Source of the DNA: Sphingobacteriales bacterium
GTDB lineage: Bacteria; Bacteroidota; Bacteroidia; Chitinophagales; Chitinophagaceae
Direction: 5' to 3'
Length of the DNA: 34,821 nt
Assembly: GCA_016200915.1 (NCBI GenBank)
Contig: JACQDV010000073.1
Coordinates: 1-34,821 of the forward strand
Shown here: piece by piece, positions 15,815 to 22,325 of the stretch
How the letters are laid out: every line of letters begins with the position of its first letter
Position numbering within the stretch: the stretch's first letter is position 1
Notes under the pieces: generated by a model
What the model saw: only the letters and a program-made list of their open reading frames with translations
Database searches by the model: none
What the model was told of the DNA's origin: nothing
Made by a program: the position numbers and the translations under genes

Positions 15815-16509
15815 GTAGTTTTAACTGGCGCATTCAGCCTGAAGCCCACTCCATGAATTGTCTCCAGAATTATATCCGGGTCTGCCTTAAAATGCTTGCG
15901 TAGTTTTGCAATAAACACATCCATGCTTCTTCCCAGGAAATAATCATCTTTGCCCCAAACGTTCAGCAACACTTCTTCCCTTCTCAGTATTTGATTAGTA
16001 TGTTCACAAAAAAAACGAAGCAGATCTGCTTCTCTTTGAGTAAGTGACGAAACTTCTCCGTTTACATACAGTTTCAAATCACGATAAGAAAATTTGAGTT
16101 TGCCTAATTGATATTCTTTATTATTGTCGGCCTGCAATTTTTTTGAGCGGCGCAAAAAAACATCCATCCGCATCATCAGTTCTTTCATGCTGAATGGCTT
16201 GGTAATATAATCATCAGCCCCGGAAGTAAATCCTTTTATCTTGTCTTCTTCCATTGATTTTGCTGTGATAAACAGAATGGGCAGAAGATCTGTTCTCTGC
16301 CGGATCTTTTTAGCAACAGCAAAACCATCCTTATTCGGCATCATTACATCCAGCAGGCAAATGTCAAATTCCTTTTGCTGAAATTGCTGCAATGCCATAT
16401 CTCCATCGGTGCATAATATTACTTCATAGCCTTCTTCCTGCAGGTTATCTTTAATTACAAAACCCAATGAAGCATCATCTTCTGCTAATAATACTCTTGC
16501 TTTTGTCAT
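15811..16509 (-). CDS. OmpR-family response regulator (RprY-like)
   Basis: This 232-residue DNA-binding response regulator has an N-terminal receiver domain (about 5-118) with the acidic pocket Glu-Asp-Asp (AEDDAS), phospho-acceptor Asp54 in LLDVMMP, Thr82 and Lys104 in TKPF. The winged-helix domain (about 132-228) contains LTQREADLLRFFCEHTNQILRRE split over residues 155-177. The C-terminal DPDIILETIHGVGFRL is typical of the Bacteroidota RprY group. It lies 11 bp after the kinase stop, in the same orientation, so the pair is co-transcribed. It probably controls the efflux genes that follow, and sites like those in its own operon also occur between mprF and the GH18-CE4-GT2 gene. Confidence 0.94.
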   Translation of the reverse strand: MTKARVLLAEDDASLGFVIKDNLQEEGYEVILCTDGDMALQQFQQKEFDICLLDVMMPNKDGFAVAKKIRQRTDLLPILFITAKSMEEDKIKGFTSGADDYITKPFSMKELMMRMDVFLRRSKKLQADNNKEYQLGKLKFSYRDLKLYVNGEVSSLTQREADLLRFFCEHTNQILRREEVLLNVWGKDDYFLGRSMDVFIAKLRKHFKADPDIILETIHGVGFRLNAPVKTT

Positions 16510-16520
16510 AGCTGTACATT

Positions 16521-17786
16521 TTATTGTGTCGGTAACATTATTTTAAATTCAGTACCAATTCCGGGAATACTGTTCACCGTGATCTTTCCGTGATGAGCAT
16601 CAATTACCTTCTTAACAAAATTCAGGCCCAGTCCGAAACCTTTTACATTATGCACATCACCCGTTGGCACCCGGAAGAATTTCTTGAAAATATCTTTCTG
16701 GTATTTTGTATCAATACCAATTCCATTATCTCTCACAGCAATAAAATATTCTTCCGCATCTTTACCTGTTTCAATTACAATATGAGGTGCATCCGAATAT
16801 TTTAAACCGTTTTCAACAAGGTTAATAAACGCCTGTTCAATATGCGCTTTATCAGCATTAATAGAAAGACCATTTTCACTTAACTTAAAATCAACTTTTG
16901 CATTTTTAGATTCAATAAGCGGTTCAACTTTAGCAACTGCCTGCTTTATTATTTCGTTAATGGAGAACTGTTCTCTTTCCAGCGGCAATGTTTTATGCTC
17001 TTCCAGGTAAGCAACTCCCAGTAGTTTATCAACTTGTTTTTGTAAATGTTCTACCTGTTTGCCCATAATATCAGCATACTTTGCCATACGCTCCGGTTGC
17101 TTTCGGATATTATCATCCACCATCGTATCACAGGTAATCTTCATTACGGCTAATGGTGTTTTAAATTCGTGGGTGAAGTTGTTTACAAAATCTTTTTGCA
17201 CTTCATACAAAAATCTTTGACGGTATAAATACAAAAGACTTACGGCTAATCCTATTAAAGTTATTAAAAGTAATAAGCTGCTCACTATCCAGAAGCTTAA
17301 CTGGCCAATCAAATAAGAATCTCTGTGCGGAAAAGAAAGCATGATGTAATCAAAACTCCTTTTCTCAACAGGCATTGCCAATAAACTTTTTTCAACATCT
17401 TCTTTTCCCGAAGCAAATAAGCAGGTTTTAAAAATAAATTTATTTTCACTAACTCTGTAAACAGCCACACAAGATTCTGTATGCAATGAAAAATCATTGA
17501 ACTCTTTTTGTACATCTCTTTCCAATATGTCAAAAGTTGGAAGAGAATCAACCCGCATCAAATAGGTTTTATCCTCTATTTTTTCAATATTCTCTTTAGT
17601 GCCAGAACCCTGATTAGCCCAGTCGAAATCTTCGTAAATACCATTCATTACCCTAACCACATTGATATGAAACTGCTGTTTTTCGAACGAATAAACCCTG
17701 CTTAACCACACCAGTTGAAATATGAGAATAACTCCCATTACAACGGTGAGCAAAATCATGATTAATCTTAATACTTTAGAACGCAT
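16521..17786 (-). CDS. Membrane sensor histidine kinase (RprX-like)
   Basis: This 421-residue kinase is read from the ATG at 17786. An in-frame ATG 12 codons upstream would place polar residues before the first membrane helix and seems less likely. Helix 1 (about 5-25, LIMILLTVVMGVILIFQLVW) and helix 2 (about 165-187, FWIVSSLLLLITLIGLAVSLLYL) bracket a periplasmic sensor domain of about 140 residues. No clear HAMP is seen. HisKA contains FVNNFTHEFKTPLAVMK with the phospho-His near residue 206. The ATP domain shows the N box (INLVENGLKYSD), G1 (DNGIGID), F box (FKKFFRV) and G2 (GFGLGLNFV). It heads the six-gene run. The sensed signal is unknown; metal or envelope stress is plausible from the neighbours. 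Confidence 0.93.
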   Translation of the reverse strand: MRSKVLRLIMILLTVVMGVILIFQLVWLSRVYSFEKQQFHINVVRVMNGIYEDFDWANQGSGTKENIEKIEDKTYLMRVDSLPTFDILERDVQKEFNDFSLHTESCVAVYRVSENKFIFKTCLFASGKEDVEKSLLAMPVEKRSFDYIMLSFPHRDSYLIGQLSFWIVSSLLLLITLIGLAVSLLYLYRQRFLYEVQKDFVNNFTHEFKTPLAVMKITCDTMVDDNIRKQPERMAKYADIMGKQVEHLQKQVDKLLGVAYLEEHKTLPLEREQFSINEIIKQAVAKVEPLIESKNAKVDFKLSENGLSINADKAHIEQAFINLVENGLKYSDAPHIVIETGKDAEEYFIAVRDNGIGIDTKYQKDIFKKFFRVPTGDVHNVKGFGLGLNFVKKVIDAHHGKITVNSIPGIGTEFKIMLPTQ

Positions 17787-17850
17787 GTATAAATTTATTG
17801 GTTCGTTTATACAAAATTGCAAAGGATTTAACGAAACACATACCGCATTT

Positions 17851-17867
17851 GGTTAAGTGCATGTTAA
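17851..17867. promoter_or_regulatory. Candidate regulator site GTTAA-N7-TTAAC (kinase/CE4 gap)
   Basis: GTTAA (17851-17855) and TTAAC (17863-17867) are separated by 7 bp, the same layout as 15778-15794 before tolC. The site lies midway between two divergent starts: 65 bp from the kinase ATG and 63 bp from the CE4 lipoprotein ATG. One regulator dimer could therefore act on both. Confidence 0.5.
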
Positions 17868-17929
17868 CTTGCTTTCGTAAATTTATATCACAATCCAATT
17901 AGTTGATTTTTAAGTTCAATACTTTTTGT

Positions 17930-18709
17930 ATGCCTAAACGTATATTTCTTTTAAGCGCCTTATTCAGTGGCTTAGTTTGTTCCTGTAATTCAACCGGCGG
18001 AGAAGCATCCAAACCAACTGCAGTAACTTCAGGAGATACATCGTCCACTGCAATAAAAACTATTTACTTAAGTTTTGATGACGGCCCGCTGGAAGGAAGT
18101 GAGGATATTAACGATGCGGTGAATAAAGAAAATATTAAAGTTACCGTTTTTGTAGTTGGTCAGCATGCAATGAAAGATGATCGCATGAAAGGGTTTTATA
18201 AGCTTTATCAAAACAATCCGTTAATCGAAATAGGTAATCATAGTTACTCGCATGCACATAACCAGTATGAAATATTTTATAAAAATCCTTCTTCTGTGCT
18301 GGCAGATTTTCAAAAGAATCAAAATGAATTATCAATACCAAATAAAATTGCCCGTGAGCCGGGAAGAAATATCTGGCGGTTAAAAGACATCCGCATTAAT
18401 GATGTGAATAGCGGCAGCGTTTCTGCCGACTCGTTATATAAAGATGGGTTTAAAGTATTTGGGTGGGATATTGAGTGGCAGCATGATGGCAAAACGGGTG
18501 TGCCTATTCAAACAGTGGATGATATGGCGGCTTTAATAGAAAAAAGATTAGATGAAAATAAGACCGTTAAAAAAGACAATCTGGTTTTACTGGCACATGA
18601 TGAAATGTTTCGCAATGGCTGGGAAGAAAGTGAACTGAAACAACTTATTCAAAAACTGAAAGAAAAAGGAGGTTACCGTTTTGAGCAGCTAAGCAAATAC
18701 CCCGGCTAA
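17930..18709 (+). CDS. CE4-like polysaccharide deacetylase lipoprotein
   Basis: A protein of 259 residues from the ATG at 17930; the frame opens upstream at 17903, but this ATG begins the signal exactly. The signal MPKRIFLLSALFSGLVCSC has a lipobox-like end (cysteines near 17 and 19), then a Ser/Thr-rich linker. NodB-type motifs are IYLSFDDGP (catalytic and metal Asp pair), NHSYSHAHN (the metal-binding HSxxH), REPGRNIWRL (RxPG) and LVLLAHDEM (LxxHD). The motifs are slightly divergent from classical CE4: the third has RxPG for RxPY. The enzyme would remove N-acetyl groups from a sugar polymer in the periplasm or at the surface. It is divergent from the sensor kinase gene with a shared candidate operator. 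Confidence 0.85.
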   Translation: MPKRIFLLSALFSGLVCSCNSTGGEASKPTAVTSGDTSSTAIKTIYLSFDDGPLEGSEDINDAVNKENIKVTVFVVGQHAMKDDRMKGFYKLYQNNPLIEIGNHSYSHAHNQYEIFYKNPSSVLADFQKNQNELSIPNKIAREPGRNIWRLKDIRINDVNSGSVSADSLYKDGFKVFGWDIEWQHDGKTGVPIQTVDDMAALIEKRLDENKTVKKDNLVLLAHDEMFRNGWEESELKQLIQKLKEKGGYRFEQLSKYPG

Positions 18710-18712
18710 GTT

Positions 18713-19390
18713 TTATTTTATCTCCAGTTTAATTTTATCCACCACTTCGTTTACATTATTATCAAAATGATGCCCTCCCGGCAATGTAATGCTTTTATAA
18801 TTTTTGATCTTTAACTCATTCATCGGAAAATCATCATCTTCGTCTCCAAACAAAAAAAGAAAATAGCAGGCTGTTGTTTTATTGATTTCATTCACCACAC
18901 TCATTCCATTTTTACGGCGATAACCTAGCATTTCAGAAATATGCACTTCAAAGTCTGTTTGGGGTGAAGGAGATAACAATACCTGGTACAAAATCTTCTT
19001 TTGCCAATCAGCATCAAGATTATTGTAAACAAAAGGCATCACATCTGCACCAAAGGAATAGCCCAGTAAAACAATTTTATTTCGTTTCCATTCTTTCACA
19101 TATTTATTCAGCAAAGCCTGTATATCCGTTCCTGCTTGCCGGGGTGTTTTTCTTTCCCAGAAATAGGATTTCGCATTCAGGGCAATTACCGGAAAGCCTG
19201 CATCAGAAAACTGTTGGATCAATGTTGTTGAAAATTTATTCCAACCACCATCACCACTGATGTACAATAGCACAGGTTTAGTAGTGTCTTTATTGCTGGT
19301 TACAATTTTAACTGGCAGTATATTAATATCTGTTTGCGCCTGCAAACACACAGAGGTAAACAAAAAAATATATAATAATTTAAACTTCAT
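18713..19390 (-). CDS. AcvB/VirJ-type alpha/beta hydrolase (putative lysyl-PG hydrolase)
   Basis: This 225-residue secreted protein has signal MKFKLLYIFLFTSVCLQAQ. The VirJ-like alpha/beta hydrolase core includes VLLYISGDGGWNKFS near 40-54, the YFWERKTPRQ segment near 76-85 typical of VirJ, the nucleophile elbow GYSFGAD with Ser112, and LPGGHHFDNN near the end, supplying the catalytic His. In Agrobacterium, AcvB hydrolyses lysyl-phosphatidylglycerol made by LpiA, an MprF homologue. Here the ATG overlaps the mprF-like stop by one base (TAATG on the minus strand), strongly suggesting coupled translation. Periplasmic removal of the aminoacyl group made by the partner is a well-grounded inference; the true substrate is unproved. 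It ends 3 bp from the stop of the convergent CE4 gene, with no terminator visible between them. Confidence 0.85.
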   Translation of the reverse strand: MKFKLLYIFLFTSVCLQAQTDINILPVKIVTSNKDTTKPVLLYISGDGGWNKFSTTLIQQFSDAGFPVIALNAKSYFWERKTPRQAGTDIQALLNKYVKEWKRNKIVLLGYSFGADVMPFVYNNLDADWQKKILYQVLLSPSPQTDFEVHISEMLGYRRKNGMSVVNEINKTTACYFLFLFGDEDDDFPMNELKIKNYKSITLPGGHHFDNNVNEVVDKIKLEIK

Positions 19391-21978
19391 TATTCTGGTT
19401 GCATTACTTTATTCAAAGCAGCCGGCAAACGGATCAGATCAAAATCGTTTTCGTAAACTAAATATTTATTAAGCCATTCACTGGCATATTTTTCCTTAAA
19501 GCTACGTTGTCCCTGGTAGTGCCGGTAACGCTTAATTTTTTCCGCCGCAAATTTTACAATACGTTCGGCTGTTGAATCAGGTTTTTCAAAACCGGTCATA
19601 GGCACTAAACCAAGGTTAATATACCTAAGCTTATTTTCTTTAGCATAGTTAATCAACTCCACAATCAATGCATCCATACATCCGCCGGGAGCATCGGCTG
19701 TTTTCCGAATCATATCATAGGTACACTCTTCTGGTGTAAAATCGGGAATGATATTGAGAAATGCTATCGCTTTATTTGTTTCATCTCTTACTAAAATAAT
19801 ATCCTGCTCCTGTAATTGAGCTGCATTAAACATACCCTGTGAAAATATCAGTTCAGCTTTATGATAGTTTATCAGCCATTCATCAGAAACTGTTTTCAAC
19901 TCATTGAGCAATTCTATTGACTGCGGTGCTTTACTTAAAGTGGTTACGTATCCTTTCTTTTGCAGACTGTTTAGCCCATTACGCAAAGACTTTCTGTCTT
20001 TTCCTTCCAGTTTAAATTCATTTACATCAACAATTGCTTCCTGTCCAATAAATAATTTCTTTCTGTTGAGCGATTCAAAAAAATACATACTGTTCTCATC
20101 TACACGATAGAAAGCTGTTTTTAAACCCATTCGCCGGCAATGCTGTTCAAAATCTTTCAGCATATCTGTCTTCCTGCTCTCTGCACAAACCGGTTCTTCC
20201 AGTACAATGGCAAAACCATTGGCAATGCGATAAGCGATAAATCCTTCCCATTCATCTGAAAGAAACAATAATTTGTCAGGATATATTTTAAAACAATCTA
20301 CTGATGATGAACCATACTGAGATAAATAAAACTTTGCTTTTTCTAATGATTGATTACTGGTGGAATATTGAAAAATATATGGCCTTATCAATGTATAAAA
20401 AAAGAAACCCCAGGATAAAAAACCAAGTGCATTGATCATCACCATAAACTCCCGTCCAAAACGGGTAACGGGATGAAGTGTTGGATTTTGCAGTAGCAAA
20501 AAACTTCCGGCTGCATAGCCCAGCGATTGCTTCCAGGTAAAATCAACACCAAAATGACGTATATCAATAAAATAAAAACCAATAGTTCCAAAAATAAACA
20601 CTGCCACAAACACTAATAATGCAGTGGAGATGCCCAGCCGCATCAAACGGGCATTACTTTTTGTACGATACTCTTTGGCCGTAAACAATAAAATAATGAT
20701 GGTGATCAATGCAATGATTGCTTCCTCATAATCCAATGCTTTGGTAAGATGCCCCATCAACGAAAGTGTTGCCAGTACCAGCGCAATAACCCATGCTGAA
20801 CGAAAACCACGGATCAGGAATGCTGCTGTGATAAATAATGCAGCTCCAATAAAAATCACCAGTAAGTTAGAGGCATGAACAGATGATACCGGTAAAAATT
20901 CTTTCACCAGCCTTAACCGTTCAGCAATTGGTGGGGTTACTACTGATAAAATATTTACCACACCTAAAACAAAGATCATAATAGCCGGCATCAGTCGCAG
21001 GAACAATTGTTTTCCCTTCATAACAAAGGCAATAATGCCTGCTGCTAATGGTAACCAGAATTCGAACAACCGGTATAACACAGAAATAGCCAGACCATGT
21101 TGTTCTGCATATCCAAAGGTTGATAATATATAAACCAATGATAATTCAACAGCTCCTAATCCACGTAAAAAAGGTGAAATTACCATCAATACAATAGAAA
21201 CGATATAAGCGATACTGGCTGCAGAAAGCGCTGCTGGTTCATGCAATGCCCTCATAGCAATATATAAATGAAAGATGCCGCATAATTCCACACCAACAGA
21301 AAATAAAATGCTGAGCAGAATTTTTTTTGAATCTACATCTACTAAAAACAATTCTCCTATTCTTTTAGCCCATGCCGGGAATTTTGTTATAAGAAAGCGA
21401 TAAACAACTCCTCTCTTTTGCAACGAAACAGTAATACTTATTAAAGAAGCCAGTAATAATGCTACAAACAAAATCCCTATCCATGCTGTTTGCACATTGC
21501 CTGAATAAAACATGGCAAACACTAATACTGGTAACCCTACAATAAATACTGTTGACATGCCGGCAAATGCATAAATAGCTGATGCCTGGTGCACCTGTGT
21601 TTTAGTAATATGTGTTTTGCGGAGACTGGATGGAGAATATGCTAATGCACTTACGCCGCCAGCCGGTAAAAAAATACTCAGCAGGTTTCGTTTAAGAAAC
21701 AATTCAACAGCAGTAAACCAATGAAGACTGGCATTTACCGCCGCAAATGCTGACATATACATGGCTGCCTGTAACAAAATATAAATAGCCGTTAATACAA
21801 GCCCAATTGTTACCCATAGTTTATCAGCATTTTGAATATGAGTACCTATTGCCAGCAGTTCATGCCGCTCGTGCCGGAAGAAATATACAGCGATGAATAA
21901 AAGTAATACTGCCAGTATCTCCCGCCAGTAAAGTTTTTGAATAAAAGCAGTGGTTTTATGAAACCAGTTTTTGTTCAT
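19390..21978 (-). CDS. mprF: MprF-like aminoacyl-phosphatidylglycerol synthase/flippase
   Basis: This 862-residue two-part enzyme first transfers an amino acid (Lys in the best-known cases) from aminoacyl-tRNA to phosphatidylglycerol, then flips the lipid to the outer leaflet, lowering surface negative charge. The N-terminal half (about 1-500) has about 12-14 hydrophobic segments, including AYSPSSLRKT and RGLGAVELSLVYIL, both conserved in the flippase domain. The C-terminal half (about 545-850) is the DUF2156 synthase fold, with LFLSDEWEGFIAYRIANGFAIVLEEP split over residues 566-591. Later segments are CTYDMIRKTADAPGGCMDALI and YINLGLVPMTGFEK, the hallmark end region. Full length for the family. 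The next gene is the VirJ-type hydrolase, overlapping by one base. An upstream site resembles the local regulator's sites. Confidence 0.92.
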   Translation of the reverse strand: MNKNWFHKTTAFIQKLYWREILAVLLLFIAVYFFRHERHELLAIGTHIQNADKLWVTIGLVLTAIYILLQAAMYMSAFAAVNASLHWFTAVELFLKRNLLSIFLPAGGVSALAYSPSSLRKTHITKTQVHQASAIYAFAGMSTVFIVGLPVLVFAMFYSGNVQTAWIGILFVALLLASLISITVSLQKRGVVYRFLITKFPAWAKRIGELFLVDVDSKKILLSILFSVGVELCGIFHLYIAMRALHEPAALSAASIAYIVSIVLMVISPFLRGLGAVELSLVYILSTFGYAEQHGLAISVLYRLFEFWLPLAAGIIAFVMKGKQLFLRLMPAIMIFVLGVVNILSVVTPPIAERLRLVKEFLPVSSVHASNLLVIFIGAALFITAAFLIRGFRSAWVIALVLATLSLMGHLTKALDYEEAIIALITIIILLFTAKEYRTKSNARLMRLGISTALLVFVAVFIFGTIGFYFIDIRHFGVDFTWKQSLGYAAGSFLLLQNPTLHPVTRFGREFMVMINALGFLSWGFFFYTLIRPYIFQYSTSNQSLEKAKFYLSQYGSSSVDCFKIYPDKLLFLSDEWEGFIAYRIANGFAIVLEEPVCAESRKTDMLKDFEQHCRRMGLKTAFYRVDENSMYFFESLNRKKLFIGQEAIVDVNEFKLEGKDRKSLRNGLNSLQKKGYVTTLSKAPQSIELLNELKTVSDEWLINYHKAELIFSQGMFNAAQLQEQDIILVRDETNKAIAFLNIIPDFTPEECTYDMIRKTADAPGGCMDALIVELINYAKENKLRYINLGLVPMTGFEKPDSTAERIVKFAAEKIKRYRHYQGQRSFKEKYASEWLNKYLVYENDFDLIRLPAALNKVMQPE

Positions 21979-22096
21979 AGAAGGGGTTAACTCTTACTAA
22001 AAATTGTCATTTCTCTGCCGTTGCTGCCGTGCAGGAAAGCAGCCACAAAGTTCATATTGAAAAACTTAATTAAAGCAAAAACAATGTAAAGGCTTC

Positions 22097-22141
22097 GTTA
22101 ACAACCCGGTTTCACTTAACATACGTTATTGGTACGTTAAT
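22097..22141. promoter_or_regulatory. Candidate response-regulator binding region (mprF side)
   Basis: GTTAAC at 22097-22102 is followed by a 25-bp inverted-repeat-like site (22116-22140). It reads TTAACATAC, then a 7-bp centre, then GTACGTTAA; the arms pair at 8 of 9 positions. It matches 15790-15814 at 21 of 25 positions, including TTAACAT, CGTTATTG and GTTAA in the same spacing. TTA motifs begin at 22116, 22126 and 22137, spaced 10 and 11 bp. Confidence 0.55.
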
Positions 22142-22253
22142 CAGCCTCATAAATTTTTGAATAGCACAATTCCACTACAATTTTGCACCAGAGTTTTAGC
22201 TGACTGTAAAAATATTTCTCTGTCAACAAAATGCTGTCGGTCGGTTAACTCCT

Positions 22254-22301
22254 GAATGAAGGGCTCCTGTTTATTTGAGGATAACCCTTCATTCTCTTTT
22301 T
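22254..22301 (+). terminator. Hairpin with T-tract in the GH18-CE4-GT2 leader
   Basis: GAATGAAGGG (22254-22263) pairs perfectly with CCCTTCATTC (22285-22294) around a 21-nt loop, followed by TCTTTTT (22295-22301). It has the shape of an intrinsic terminator but lies 25 bp before the gene's start, not after a gene. Options are an attenuator, the end of a short RNA begun near 22190, or a protein-binding dyad. Confidence 0.5.
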
Positions 22302-22307
22302 ATGTAA

Positions 22308-22315
22308 TACCTTTG
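22308..22315 (+). promoter_or_regulatory. Candidate -7 element TACCTTTG before the fusion gene
   Basis: An exact TANNTTTG ends 10 bp before the ATG at 22326, giving a leader of only a few bases. It overlaps no coding sequence if the ATG start is used. No TTG lies at the usual -33 distance, so an activator may be needed or it may be chance. Confidence 0.4.
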
Positions 22316-22325
22316 GGTGGCAATT

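Larger units (their letters stand above)
21979..22325. other. Divergent intergenic region mprF / GH18-CE4-GT2
   Basis: No protein-coding gene is seen in these 347 bp. They hold the TTAAC/GTTAA cluster at 22097-22141 and a promoter-like pair at 22157-22185. That pair is TTG, an 18-bp spacer, then CAATTTTG, one base off the -7 consensus. They also hold a 10-bp hairpin with a T-tract at 22254-22301 and an exact TACCTTTG at 22308-22315. The left part, nearest mprF (21979-22090), shows nothing clear. Confidence 0.55.

Noticed and set aside
17823-17929. A complete promoter for the sensor kinase or the CE4 lipoprotein
   Set aside because: TACTTTTTG just before the CE4 ATG has one base too many, and ATCCTTTG on the kinase side lacks the TA. 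Neither has a TTG at -33. Only the operator-like dyad is reported.
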